Assembly (NCBI GenBank): GCA_900315595.1
Contig: OMZQ01000005.1
Coordinates: forward strand, 1 to 64,000
Source of the DNA: an uncultured Eubacteriales bacterium
Lineage (GTDB): Bacteria; Bacillota; Clostridia; Oscillospirales; Oscillospiraceae
Direction: 5' to 3'
DNA: 64,000 bases
In this document: piece after piece, positions 53,081 to 63,867 of the stretch
How the letters are laid out: each line of letters opens with the position of its first letter
How positions within the stretch are numbered: position 1 is the first letter of the stretch
The notes under the pieces: model-generated
The model's input: the letters and a program-made list of their open reading frames with translations, nothing else
The model's database searches: none
Told to the model about the DNA's origin: nothing
Made by a program: the position numbers and the translations under genes

Positions 53081-54142
53081 ATGCAGCAGGCCATTCATCA
53101 TTTTCAGATCATGAGCCAGCCGGTCACGTGCAAAACCTTTGGGCACGGTCAGATCAACTATACGTTCCAGATCGGCACAGATTCCGGTAAGCAATATATT
53201 CTGCAGCGCATCAACACCCACGTATTTAAGAAGCCCGTTCAGCTCATGGAGAACGTGATCGCTGTCACCGAACACATTCAGAAGAAGGTGAGCGATGACA
53301 GCCATTCACTTCGATTCGTGCCGGCTCTGGATGGAAAGTATTACTACCGCGACGAGCGCCGTCGTTTCTGGCGATGCTACGAATTCGTTGGCGGCTTCTG
53401 CCTGGAGGCCCCGGAATCTGACGCCGATTTCTACGAGAGCGCTCTGGCCTTCGGACGCTTCCAGGATCAGCTCTCCGACTTCCCCGCCGAGACCCTGCAC
53501 GCGACGATTCCGAACTTCCACAACACGCCCGACCGTTACCGCAAGCTCCGCATTGCAATGGATGAGGACGCCTGTGACCGGCTTCAGTTCGTGCAGAAGG
53601 AGATCGACTTCATCATGGAGCGGGAGGAGGAGGCCGGAACCATCCAGCGGATGCTGGAATCCGGCGAGCTGCCCCTGCGCGTGACGCACAACGATACCAA
53701 GCTCAACAACGTCCTGCTCGATCCGAAGACCCGCAAGGCGCTCTGCGTCCTCGATCTTGACACCGTCATGCCCGGCTCCAGTCTCTTTGACTTCGGCGAC
53801 TCCATCCGCTTCGGCGCGGCCACGGCCCCAGAGGATGTGCAGGAGCTCAGCCGGATGTCGCTGGATCTTCACCTCTTTGACGTCTACACCAAGGGCTTTC
53901 TTGACGGCTGTCACAGCCTGACCCGGAAGGAGATCGAGCTGCTGCCGCTCGGCGCGAAGACCATCACGCTGGAGCTTGCGGTCCGCTTCCTGACGGACTA
54001 CCTCGAAAGCGACCACTACTTCAAGACCCAGTATCCCGACCACAATCTCGTCCGCACCCGTGCCCAGCTCAAGCTCGTGGAGGACATGGAGAGCAAGTGG
54101 TACCGGATGCAGAAAATCGTGAAAAAATACATGGAGAATTAA
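53081..54142 (+). CDS. APH-fold sugar kinase, N-acetylhexosamine 1-kinase (NahK)-like
   Basis: A 353-aa kinase with the aminoglycoside-phosphotransferase fold. Residues GHGQINYTFQIGTDSGKQYI, then LQRINTHVFKKPVQLMENV, match the opening of N-acetylhexosamine 1-kinases. The catalytic loop is VTHNDTKLNNVLLDPKTRK (H-x-D-x4-N) and the metal Asp lies in VLDLDTVMPGSSLFDFGD. It would phosphorylate the anomeric carbon of GlcNAc/GalNAc. TGGAGGAAACC sets the ATG at 53081. Its place before a ROK kinase and nagA supports amino-sugar salvage; specificity is inferred. Confidence 0.85.
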   Translation: MQQAIHHFQIMSQPVTCKTFGHGQINYTFQIGTDSGKQYILQRINTHVFKKPVQLMENVIAVTEHIQKKVSDDSHSLRFVPALDGKYYYRDERRRFWRCYEFVGGFCLEAPESDADFYESALAFGRFQDQLSDFPAETLHATIPNFHNTPDRYRKLRIAMDEDACDRLQFVQKEIDFIMEREEEAGTIQRMLESGELPLRVTHNDTKLNNVLLDPKTRKALCVLDLDTVMPGSSLFDFGDSIRFGAATAPEDVQELSRMSLDLHLFDVYTKGFLDGCHSLTRKEIELLPLGAKTITLELAVRFLTDYLESDHYFKTQYPDHNLVRTRAQLKLVEDMESKWYRMQKIVKKYMEN

Positions 54143-54145
54143 ATC

Positions 54146-55549
54146 ATGGAATATCTTGGGATCCCCTTTGAGGTTCGCAATCGTCCGGAATTAGACCCCG
54201 GCTACATTCCCCTCGGCCCCTGGATGGCCGCCTACCTGCGCGGCGCGACCAAGCCCATTTCTATCGCGGTTGAGCGCGACAAGGGCAAGATCACGGTTCG
54301 CCATGCGGCGATCTACGGCACGCCGGAAATGGCCGAGGCCGACTATCGCTTCGTGGATCGTTACGTCAAATTCCTGCTCTGGTCCATCGGCGGCTTCCGC
54401 GTCTATATCCGCGGGGCAAGCGAGATCGCCAGGCGTTTGGCCGGGGAATACGTCTACTTCGAAAACGGAGAAGGCGAAAACGGAAAGCGCTGGTTCGACG
54501 TCCAGTTCATGTCCGACGTCTTTGAAAACGGCTTTGAGATCGTGGACTGCACCGATCGCGACTTCCCCGAAGAAAACGACGCCTCCGTTTCCGTCGGCGG
54601 TCATCTGGATGGCTGTCGCATCGGCTTTGACGCCGGCGGCTCAGACCGAAAGGTCTCCGCTGTGATCGACGGCAAGACCGTCTATTCCGAGGAGGTCGTA
54701 TGGCATCCGAAGACCGTCTCTGATCCTCAGTACCACTTTGATGAGATCGTTGCAGCCTTCCGCACTGCGGCCTCCAAGATGCCCCGTGTGGACGGAATCG
54801 GCGTTTCCTCCGCAGGTGTCTTCATCGGCAACGCTCCGATGGTCAGCTCCCTGTTCATCAAGGTTCCCCGCGAGAAGGAGGTCCGAAAGCTCGTCCACAC
54901 GATCTTTGACCGCGCTGCGGCGGAAATCGGGGACGGCAGCGTGCCCATCGTGGTCGCCAACGACGGCGACGTGACCGCTCTGGCCGGTGCGATGGGTCTG
55001 AGTGCGACCGCCGTGATGGGGATGGCTATGGGTACCAGCGAGGCTGTCGGCTACGTGGACCGCAAGGGCAATGTCCTGGGCTGGTTCAACGAGCTGGCAT
55101 TTGCCCCGGTGGATCTGTCAGAGAACGCCATGATGGACGAATGGTCCTTTGACATCGGCGTCGGCTGCAAGTATTTTTCTCAGGACGCCGTAATCAAGCT
55201 GGCGCCCGCCGCCGGGATCGAGCTGGACGAGAGTCTGACCCCTGCGGAAAAGCTCAAGTTCGTCCAGGAGCTGATGGAGCGAGACGATCCCCGCGCCGTC
55301 CGGATTTTCCGGTCCATCGGCTGCTATCTGGCGCACACGATGCAGCTTTACAGCATGTTCTATGATGTGGAGCACATGATCGTCCTGGGCCGCGTTATGT
55401 CCGGCAAGGGCGGAGACTGCATCTTAGCTGAATGCAAGCGGATCATGGCCGAGGAATATCCTGAGCTTGCCTCGAAGATGCACGTCATGCTCCCGGATGA
55501 AAAGACCCGCCGCGTCGGTCAGTCCGTGGCCGCCGCGTCCCTTCCCTGA
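54146..55549 (+). CDS. ROK-domain sugar kinase with long N-terminal extension
   Basis: A 467-aa protein. The ROK sugar-kinase domain begins only near residue 155 with the ATP-binding IGFDAGGSDRKVSAVIDG (D162, G164, G165). IGVSSAGVFIGNAPMVSSL and VVANDGDVTALAGAMGL follow, the latter with the catalytic-type Asp. The usual ROK zinc motif (CxCGxxGC) is absent. The first ~150 residues (EVRNRPELDPGYIPLGPWMA, FLLWSIGGFRVYIRGA) are an extra domain I do not recognise. It probably acts on a hexosamine, given NahK-like and nagA neighbours. It starts 3 nt after the previous stop. Confidence 0.82.
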   Translation: MEYLGIPFEVRNRPELDPGYIPLGPWMAAYLRGATKPISIAVERDKGKITVRHAAIYGTPEMAEADYRFVDRYVKFLLWSIGGFRVYIRGASEIARRLAGEYVYFENGEGENGKRWFDVQFMSDVFENGFEIVDCTDRDFPEENDASVSVGGHLDGCRIGFDAGGSDRKVSAVIDGKTVYSEEVVWHPKTVSDPQYHFDEIVAAFRTAASKMPRVDGIGVSSAGVFIGNAPMVSSLFIKVPREKEVRKLVHTIFDRAAAEIGDGSVPIVVANDGDVTALAGAMGLSATAVMGMAMGTSEAVGYVDRKGNVLGWFNELAFAPVDLSENAMMDEWSFDIGVGCKYFSQDAVIKLAPAAGIELDESLTPAEKLKFVQELMERDDPRAVRIFRSIGCYLAHTMQLYSMFYDVEHMIVLGRVMSGKGGDCILAECKRIMAEEYPELASKMHVMLPDEKTRRVGQSVAAASLP

Positions 55550-55570
55550 TCCTATCACTCGGAGGCTTCT

Positions 55571-56698
55571 ATGAATTATCGTAACGCTTACGTTTTCACC
55601 GAGAATTTCCGCTTCGAAAAGACCGGTTTTTCCGTTGTGGACGGCAAGTTTGCCGACGTCGGCATGGAAAAGGCCAACGCGATCGACCTCGAAGGGGCCT
55701 TTGTGATTCCCGGCCTGATCGACGTACACAATCACGGCAATTCCAGCAAGGACTTCTCTGACGGAAGCTACGCCGGAGACGTGACGATGGGTCGGTATCT
55801 TGCCAGCCGCGGCGTGACCTCTTTCGCGCCAGCCACGATGACCCTGCCCTACGAGACCATTGCCCGCGCCCTGGAGGCCGGCCTGCGTCTGCACAAGGAT
55901 CCGCTGCCGAACTGCGCCCGTCTTTTGGGCGTCCAGATGGAGGGACCCTTCTTCTCCGAAAAGAAAAAGGGAGCGCAGAACGGGGACTATCTCCGCCTGC
56001 CTGATTTTGAAGCCTTCCGCAAGCTGTTTGAAGACAGCGAAGGGCTGATCCGGATCGTAGACCTCGCGCCTGAGCTCCCCGGCTCTGTGGATTTTGTTCG
56101 CCGGGCGAAGGAGCTTTGCACGGTTTCCATTGCGCACACGGATTCTGCCTATGAGGATGCAAAGGCAGCCATCGAGGCCGGTGTTACGCATCTGACCCAT
56201 CTCTATAACGCCATGCCGCCCATCCATCACCGCAAGCCCGGCGTGATCGGCGCGGCCTCGGAGGCCGACACTGTCTACGCGGAGCTGATTTGTGACGGCA
56301 TCCACGTCCATCCGTCTTCTGTCCGTATGGCCTTCAAGCTCTTCGGCGCTTCCCGAATGGTCCTGATTTCCGACGCGCTGCGATGCTGCGGTATGCCGGA
56401 AGGGGAGTATGAGCTGGGAGGTCAGCGCGTCTGGCTCAAGGATCATATTGCCAGGCTGGCCGACGGCACGATCGCCGGCTCCGCTACCAATCTTTACGAC
56501 TGCATGCTGAACGCGATCCGGTTCGGCATTTCCAAAGAGGATGCCGTTCGTGCCGCCACCTGGAATCCGGCCCATCAGATCGGCAAGCTGAATCTCGTTG
56601 GCTCCATCGCAAACGGAAAGCTGGCCGACTTCGTGATCTGCGATGACGCTCTCAATCGCAAGTCCGTCTATCTCGCCGGCTGTGAGGTGCAGGTCTGA
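55571..56698 (+). CDS. nagA: N-acetylglucosamine-6-phosphate deacetylase
   Basis: A 375-aa amidohydrolase that removes acetate from GlcNAc-6-phosphate to give glucosamine-6-phosphate. The metal site is VIPGLIDVHNHGNSSKDF (variant HxH). LGVQMEGPFFSEKKKGAQN carries the catalytic-site Glu, and IAHTDSAYEDAKAAIEAG, THLTHLYNAMPPIHHRKPG and LISDALRCCGMP with its Asp are all in expected order. CGGAGGC precedes the ATG by 6 nt. No nagB is visible in the window. It closes the salvage operon. Confidence 0.93.
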   Translation: MNYRNAYVFTENFRFEKTGFSVVDGKFADVGMEKANAIDLEGAFVIPGLIDVHNHGNSSKDFSDGSYAGDVTMGRYLASRGVTSFAPATMTLPYETIARALEAGLRLHKDPLPNCARLLGVQMEGPFFSEKKKGAQNGDYLRLPDFEAFRKLFEDSEGLIRIVDLAPELPGSVDFVRRAKELCTVSIAHTDSAYEDAKAAIEAGVTHLTHLYNAMPPIHHRKPGVIGAASEADTVYAELICDGIHVHPSSVRMAFKLFGASRMVLISDALRCCGMPEGEYELGGQRVWLKDHIARLADGTIAGSATNLYDCMLNAIRFGISKEDAVRAATWNPAHQIGKLNLVGSIANGKLADFVICDDALNRKSVYLAGCEVQV

Positions 56699-56733
56699 TT
56701 CTGCTTGAATGATATTCCCATGCGTATAGAAAT

Positions 56734-56761
56734 CCCCGGCTCCGTTCGTTCGGAGCCGGGG
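56734..56761. terminator. Hairpin between nagA and fchA
   Basis: CCCCGGCTCCG pairs exactly with CGGAGCCGGGG across 6 nt, between two convergent genes. T runs are weak on both sides, so termination efficiency is uncertain. Confidence 0.65.
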
Positions 56762-56789
56762 AAACGCTTTTCTCGGAGGAATGCGCCTG

Positions 56790-57416
56790 TTACAGGGCGG
56801 TCTCGATCTTCTGGTAAATCGCTTCGCTGAGCGCCATACCCTTTTCAAGCAGGGCTTTTCCGTCGGCACGGTAGTGGTTGGCCATAGCCTCGTCCTTGAT
56901 CCCGCCCACGTTGATGAGCACGTTCAGCCACGCGCCTCGGATCGCAGCGCCCAGGGAGAGCGCGGAGACGCCGAGATCGCTTATGGCGTTGGCGTTGGTC
57001 TTGCCGACCAGAGTCTCGCAGAGCTCCAGAGCCTCCACGCAGAGCTTCATCATGTGATAGGGAGACTCGGTGCATTCGACCAGGGCTTCCTGCATCTTCT
57101 GGCTGCGGATGGCCTTTTCCTCGTCGGTGTTCTTGGGCAAAGCCATCGCGTCGCCGAACTTGTTGAAGACGGCGGTGTCATGGTCCATCGCAACCAGGAA
57201 CTGCTCCTTGAGCGCGGAGGCGGCAGCGTTGGCGGATTCAGCAAGCTCCTGGTAGTCCGCATACTTCTTCCGGCCCAGGGTCAGGGCGGAGACCATCGCG
57301 GAGAGGGCTGCCCCGAGGGCGCCTTCCAGAGCGGCCGTGGAGCCGCCGCCGGGGGCGGGAGCGTCAGAGCCGAGCAGGTTGGCAAAGGAGGAGACGGTCA
57401 GTTCGGAAAGTTCCAT
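56790..57416 (-). CDS. fchA: Formiminotetrahydrofolate cyclodeaminase
   Basis: A 208-aa helical enzyme that releases ammonia from 5-formimino-THF and forms 5,10-methenyl-THF. The family signature is SDAPAPGGGSTAALEGALG near the N-terminus, with MVSALTLGRKKYADYQELA and NANAISDLGVSALSLGAAIR. AAGGAGG is well placed for the ATG at 57416. It is the last gene of the histidine-degradation operon, 10 nt after ftcD, and it funnels the formimino carbon into the folate pool. Confidence 0.92.
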   Translation of the reverse strand: MELSELTVSSFANLLGSDAPAPGGGSTAALEGALGAALSAMVSALTLGRKKYADYQELAESANAAASALKEQFLVAMDHDTAVFNKFGDAMALPKNTDEEKAIRSQKMQEALVECTESPYHMMKLCVEALELCETLVGKTNANAISDLGVSALSLGAAIRGAWLNVLINVGGIKDEAMANHYRADGKALLEKGMALSEAIYQKIETAL

Positions 57417-57426
57417 AACGTCCTCC

Positions 57427-58338
57427 TTATTCCATGTCCAGCAGGCTGTATTCCATGACCTGCTCGCGGCAGTTGAAGTTTTCAAGCTTGAGGTAGTATT
57501 CGGCGCAGTCGATCAGAGCCTTGGCCGGCGTGATGCCCACGAGCTCGGAGCCGATGATGCGAACGCCGTAGCGGTCAGCCAGGGCGCGAATCATCTCATA
57601 GGCGTAGAACAGAGGCGTGCCCTCGTAGTTGACCATGTTCATGGAGACCTGAGCGATGTTGCGGTCCTCGAGCATGATGCCCAGAGCCTTGCAGTACTGG
57701 AAGCCGCCGGAGGAGCCGCGGATGGCCTTGGCAATCGCCTTGGCGATCTCAAGGTTGTTGGTGTCGAGGTTCACGTTAAAGGCGACCAGGGGCATTCTCG
57801 CGCCGATGGCGGTGATGCCGGCAGTCGGATGGATCTTGCGCTCGCCGTAGTCGGGGGCCCAATCGGGCTCAAGCAGCTTCTCGGGCATGCCTTCAAACTG
57901 ACCCTTGCGGCACTTGGCCAGGTTGCGGCGCTCGGGCCGGGTTGCGGAATCCTCGTAGAGGAAGGAGGGAATCTTCAGCTCGTCCCAGATGCGCTGGGCA
58001 ACGCGCTTGGACAGATCGATGCACTCCTGCAGGGTCACGTCCATCGTGGGGACGAAGGGGATGACGTCGGTCGCGCCCATGCGGGGATGCTGACCCACGT
58101 GCTTGTTCATGTCGATCAGCTCAGAGGCCTTCTTGCAGAGCTGGAAGGAAACCTCCTCGATGCCCTCGGGGGAGCCGACCATCGTGAACACGCAGCGGTT
58201 GTGGCTGCCGTCGGTCTGAACGTTCATCAGGGTCACGCCCGGGGCGGCCTTTGCCACGTCCACGAGCTGATCGAAGACGACGGGATCGACTTCCTTGCTG
58301 ACGCTGAAATTGGGGATGCACTCAATGATTTTAGCCAT
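57427..58338 (-). CDS. ftcD: Glutamate formimidoyltransferase
   Basis: A 303-aa enzyme that moves the formimino group from N-formimino-L-glutamate to tetrahydrofolate, leaving glutamate. KIIECIPNFSVSKEVDPVVF opens the formiminotransferase N-subdomain. HVGQHPRMGATDVIPFVPT contains the catalytic His, and IGARMPLVAFNVNLDTNNLE opens the second subdomain. It is the stand-alone transferase without a fused cyclodeaminase, which is provided by the next gene. Its start overlaps the hutI end by 8 nt. Confidence 0.96.
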   Translation of the reverse strand: MAKIIECIPNFSVSKEVDPVVFDQLVDVAKAAPGVTLMNVQTDGSHNRCVFTMVGSPEGIEEVSFQLCKKASELIDMNKHVGQHPRMGATDVIPFVPTMDVTLQECIDLSKRVAQRIWDELKIPSFLYEDSATRPERRNLAKCRKGQFEGMPEKLLEPDWAPDYGERKIHPTAGITAIGARMPLVAFNVNLDTNNLEIAKAIAKAIRGSSGGFQYCKALGIMLEDRNIAQVSMNMVNYEGTPLFYAYEMIRALADRYGVRIIGSELVGITPAKALIDCAEYYLKLENFNCREQVMEYSLLDME

Positions 58339-59553
58339 GACAGATTTCTCCTTTTTTGATAACGGTTCCGGCCAGGTTCGAGCCCAGGCGGTAACATAAA
58401 TAATTCAGATCGGGGGCTTTCCAGATCACGAGATCGGCCTGCTTGCCGACCTCTGCGCTGCCTACGCGCTCAGCCATGCCGATCGCGGCGGCGGCGTTCA
58501 GGGTCACGCCGGTCAAAACCTCCTCGGGGGTCATGCGATACTTCAGACAGCCCAGGTTCATCACAAGCTGCAAATTGAGACATGGGCAGGAGCCGGGATT
58601 GAAGTCCGAGGCAAGGGCAACGGGGACGCCCGCTTCGATCATCTTCCGGGCGGGGGCGTAGGTCGCGTTCAGATAGAAGGAAGTGGCAGGCAGACAGCAG
58701 GCGATGGTTCCGCCCTTTGCCATGCTCTCGATTCCTTCTTCGGGGCAGACGATCAGATGCTCGGCGGAGATCGCGCCGATGCGCCCGGCCAACTGCGAGC
58801 CGCCGATCGGGTCGATCTCGTCCGCGTGGATCTTCGGGATCAGGCCGTAACGCTTGCCGGCCTTCAGGATCTCCTCGGCCTCTGCCGCCGTAAACACGCC
58901 GGTCTCGCAGAAGACGTCGCAGAACCGGGCCAGCTTTTCTTCGGCCACGGCGGGGATCATCTCGTCGCAGAGCAGGCGGATGAAGTCTTCACGACGCTCT
59001 TTGTAGGCGGGAGGAAGGGCATGCGCACCGAGGAAGGTGGGAACAAGGTCGATCGGGTGGCGCTCGTTCAGCGCCCGGATGGCGCGGAGCTGCTTCAGCT
59101 CCTCGTCGGTTTGCAGACCGTATCCGCTCTTAGCCTCGCAGGTCGTCGTGCCGAAGGAAAGCATTTCATCCAGCGCTGCGGCGGCTTTTTCGATCAGCGC
59201 TTCCTCCGTGGCCGCATGGGTGGCCTTCACGGTGGAGTGAATGCCGCCGCCGGCTGCCAGAATCTCCAGATAGGGAACGTTGCGGATCTTCATTGCCAGC
59301 TCGTTCTGCCGCCATCCGCCGAAGATCAGATGGGTGTGGGCGTCCACCAGACCGGGGGTGACAAGCTGACCGCCCGCGTCGATCACGCGGTCTGCGGTCG
59401 GAGCCTCACCGGTGCCGACGGCAGTGATCATGCCCTTTTCCGTCAGGACCCAGGCGTTTTCCAGCAGGACGATCTCCCCCTGGTCGGGGCCGCGCTTGGC
59501 GGCCCGACCCGTGGGCGTGGCAAGCTGACCGATGTTCCGGATCAGCGTCCGAT

Positions 59554-59557
<4 letters not shown>
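58331..59557 (-). CDS. hutI: Imidazolonepropionase
   Basis: A 408-aa metal-dependent amidohydrolase for the third step of histidine degradation, 4-imidazolone-5-propanoate to N-formimino-L-glutamate. Metal residues lie in GLVDAHTHLIFGGWRQNEL (HxH), FLGAHALPPAYKERREDF and KIHADEIDPIGGSQLAG, and in SDFNPGSCPCLNLQ. The ATG at 59557 follows TGGAGG and overlaps the hutU stop as ATGA. A longer upstream frame only runs antisense-like through hutU and is not used. Confidence 0.96.
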
Positions 59558-61572
<2,015 letters not shown>

Positions 61573-61597
61573 TGTCGTTCCTCCTATTTTCAAATCT

Positions 61598-63163
61598 TTA
61601 TTCAAAATCAGGAAGCTGATTTTCCACGATCTCGTCGATCTCGGTGCCGCGGACCAGCGGCTCGATCTTCTCAATATCCAGACGCAGCTCGCGGTCCTCG
61701 GGGCAGAAGGGGATCATCTCGCGGACCCTGGCGTAAACCTTGTCCAGAACCGGGGAAAGACCCTCGCCCCAGGGACCGACCATGCGGCGGATGTCGATGG
61801 CCTGGCAGGCAGTGAGCAGCTCATAGGCCAGGATGGAGCGGGTGTTTTCAAGGATCAGGCCGGATTTCCGCGCGGCCGTCGTGCCCATCGAGACGAAGTC
61901 CTCCTGGTTGGCGGAGGAGGGGATGGTGTCCACGCTGGCGGGATGGGCAAAGACCTTGTTCTCGGAGGCCATGGAGGCCGCCGTATACTGGACGATCATA
62001 TAGCCGCTATTCACGCCGCCCTTGGTGGTCAGGAAGGGGGTCAGACCGTTGGACAGGGCTGCGTTGACCATGCGCTCAATGCGGCGTTCGGACATGGAGC
62101 CGATCTCGGAGCAGGCGATTCCCAGGAAGTCAAAGGGTAGGGCCATCGGCTCGCCGTGGAAGTTGCCGCCGGAGATGACGGCCTCGTCCTCGGTAAAGAG
62201 CAGGGGATTGTCGGTGACGGCGTTGAGCTCGATATCGACCTTCTCCTTCACGTAGGCCAGGGCGTCGCGGACCGCGCCGTGAACCTGGGGAATGCAGCGA
62301 AGGGCGTAGGCGTCCTGCACTCTTGCGCCATGGGAGTTCTCCAGGATCTCGGAGTCCTCGGTGAGCATCCGCATGTTTTTCGCCACGCGGATCTGACCCT
62401 TCTGGCCGCGGACGGTGTGCATCCGTTCCTGGAAGGCGTTGCGCTGACCGCCAAGCGCGGTAAAGGTCAGGGCGGCCACCACGTCGGCCAGTCGTGCTGC
62501 GCGGATGGTATCATAAAGATGGAGCGCGCCGACGCTCGTCATGGCGCAGGTGCCGTTCGTGATGCCGAGACCCTCTTTGGAGACAAGAGTCGGCAGGGTA
62601 GCGATCCCGGCACGGTCCATGGCTTCCTGACCATCCAGCGTTTCGCCCTGATAAACAGCCTTGCCCTTTCCGAGCAGAACCAGACCCATGTGGCTCAGAG
62701 GAGCCAGGTCGCCGGAAGCGCCCAGCGAGCCCTTCTGCGGGACGACGGGGATGACGCCCCGGTTGAGCATTTCGACCAGCATCTCGACCAGTACGGGCCG
62801 GACGCCGCTGACGCCGACGCAAAGGGCGTTGGCGCGTAAAAGCATCATGCCGCGGACTTCTTCGATCTGGTAGGGATCGCCGGTGCCGACGGCGTGGCTC
62901 AAAATCAGGTTGGTGGAAAGCTGGGCACTCATCTCCTCGGGGACCGCCACGGTGGCGAAGTCGCCGAAGCCGGTGGTAATGCCGTAGGCGACCCTGTGCT
63001 CGGCGGAGATCTTATCTGCAAGGGCGCGGGACTTTGCCATCGCCGCCTTTGCCGCATCGGTCAGAGCGACCTTTGCCCCGTAACGCGCAACCGCGACGAA
63101 CGATTCCAGCGTCAGATGCTTGCCGTCAAGCTCAACGAGCTGAATGGACTGTGGATGTTCCAT
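61598..63163 (-). CDS. hutH: Histidine ammonia-lyase
   Basis: A 521-aa enzyme that removes ammonia from histidine to give urocanate, the first step. The self-forming MIO cofactor triad A149-S150-G151 lies in GSLGASGDLAPLSHMG. YGITTGFGDFATVAVP holds the active-site Tyr, and NPLLFTEDEAVISGGNFHGE, then SSANQEDFVSMGTTAARKSG, are conserved. AAGGAGTG precedes the ATG at 63163. It leads the operon hutH-hutU-hutI-ftcD-fchA, 25 nt from hutU, under its own promoter. Confidence 0.97.
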   Translation of the reverse strand: MEHPQSIQLVELDGKHLTLESFVAVARYGAKVALTDAAKAAMAKSRALADKISAEHRVAYGITTGFGDFATVAVPEEMSAQLSTNLILSHAVGTGDPYQIEEVRGMMLLRANALCVGVSGVRPVLVEMLVEMLNRGVIPVVPQKGSLGASGDLAPLSHMGLVLLGKGKAVYQGETLDGQEAMDRAGIATLPTLVSKEGLGITNGTCAMTSVGALHLYDTIRAARLADVVAALTFTALGGQRNAFQERMHTVRGQKGQIRVAKNMRMLTEDSEILENSHGARVQDAYALRCIPQVHGAVRDALAYVKEKVDIELNAVTDNPLLFTEDEAVISGGNFHGEPMALPFDFLGIACSEIGSMSERRIERMVNAALSNGLTPFLTTKGGVNSGYMIVQYTAASMASENKVFAHPASVDTIPSSANQEDFVSMGTTAARKSGLILENTRSILAYELLTACQAIDIRRMVGPWGEGLSPVLDKVYARVREMIPFCPEDRELRLDIEKIEPLVRGTEIDEIVENQLPDFE

Positions 63164-63228
63164 GTAATACACTCCTTCTTCGGTATAATGCAGAATGTGA
63201 CTGCTGACATACGTAGCCATACATGGTT

Positions 63229-63257
63229 ACTATAACATAATCATCCCCCAATATCAA
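63229..63257 (-). promoter_or_regulatory. Promoter of the hut operon
   Basis: On the minus strand TTGATA and TATAGT are separated by 17 nt, with the -10 box 66 nt before the hutH ATG. CATACGTAGCCATACATG near 63209-63226, just downstream, has partial symmetry and could be an operator. Confidence 0.6.
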
Positions 63258-63278
63258 CCAAAATCTTTTCCGGATTTC

Positions 63279-63307
63279 TTGACAGTTTTTCCGGCGTATG
63301 CTATAGT
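63279..63307 (+). promoter_or_regulatory. Promoter of the GtrA-family gene
   Basis: TTGACA and TATAGT (in TATGCTATAGT, with an extended -10 TG) are separated by 17 nt, 31 nt before the TTG start. It is divergent from the hut promoter. Confidence 0.75.
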
Positions 63308-63337
63308 AAAGACAGTTTAAAGAAAGCGGGTAATACC

Positions 63338-63796
63338 TTGAAAAAACTCATACAAAAGCTGGTGAACCGGGAGACGATCCTCTATCTCGTTTTCGGGGTC
63401 CTGACCACCTTAGTCAATCTCGCGGTCTTCTGGCTCATGAACCGGGTCCTCGGCGAGGATCTGGCCCTGGTCAACAATGCGGTCGCCTTCGTGGTCGCCG
63501 TGACCTTCGCCTACGTTACGAACAAAATCTTCGTTTTTGAGAGCAGAAGCTGGTCTGCGCAGATCCTTCGCAAGGAGATTCCCGCCTTTGTCGGCGCAAG
63601 ACTGTTTTCCTTCGGTCTGGAGGAGCTGCTGCTCTGGATCTCCAAGGACGTCATTCAGGTCAGCCGCTTTTCCGTCACGGTGCTCGGCCTTGTCATCGGC
63701 GGACTGATGATCGCCAAGCTGCTGATCTCCGTCCTGGTCGTGATTTTGAATTACGTTTTCAGTAAGCTGTTTATTTTCAAGCAGAAGAAAGACTGA
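63338..63796 (+). CDS. GtrA-family membrane protein
   Basis: A 152-aa protein with four membrane helices: ILYLVFGVLTTLVNLAVFWL, LVNNAVAFVVAVTFAYVTNK, an amphipathic middle around FVGARLFSFGLEELLLWI, and VIGGLMIAKLLISVLVVILN. YVTNKIFVF and the final NYVFSKLFIF are the family's repeated Asn-x-x-Phe pattern. GtrA-type proteins help move polyprenyl-phosphate-linked sugars across the membrane for glycan decoration. It starts at a TTG with a weak GCGGG site and is monocistronic between a promoter and a terminator. Confidence 0.9.
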   Translation: MKKLIQKLVNRETILYLVFGVLTTLVNLAVFWLMNRVLGEDLALVNNAVAFVVAVTFAYVTNKIFVFESRSWSAQILRKEIPAFVGARLFSFGLEELLLWISKDVIQVSRFSVTVLGLVIGGLMIAKLLISVLVVILNYVFSKLFIFKQKKD

Positions 63797-63806
63797 CCGC
63801 AATACG

Positions 63807-63846
63807 AAAACCGCCGGGCTGCATGCACAGCTCAGGCGGTTTTTTC
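63807..63846 (+). terminator. Rho-independent terminator of the GtrA-family gene
   Basis: AAAACCGCC pairs with GGCGGTTTT around an inner GCTG/CAGC stem, ending in a T run, 11 nt after the stop. Confidence 0.85.
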
Positions 63847-63867
63847 GGGCAGCGGCGCGGCTTGTTC

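Noticed and set aside
48271..53094. A 1607-codon reading frame on the minus strand across pepD, MATE and ABC genes.
   Set aside because: It lies opposite three well-supported genes, crosses their intergenic gaps and encodes a His/Asp/Gln-rich polypeptide without recognisable motifs. It is a codon-bias shadow.
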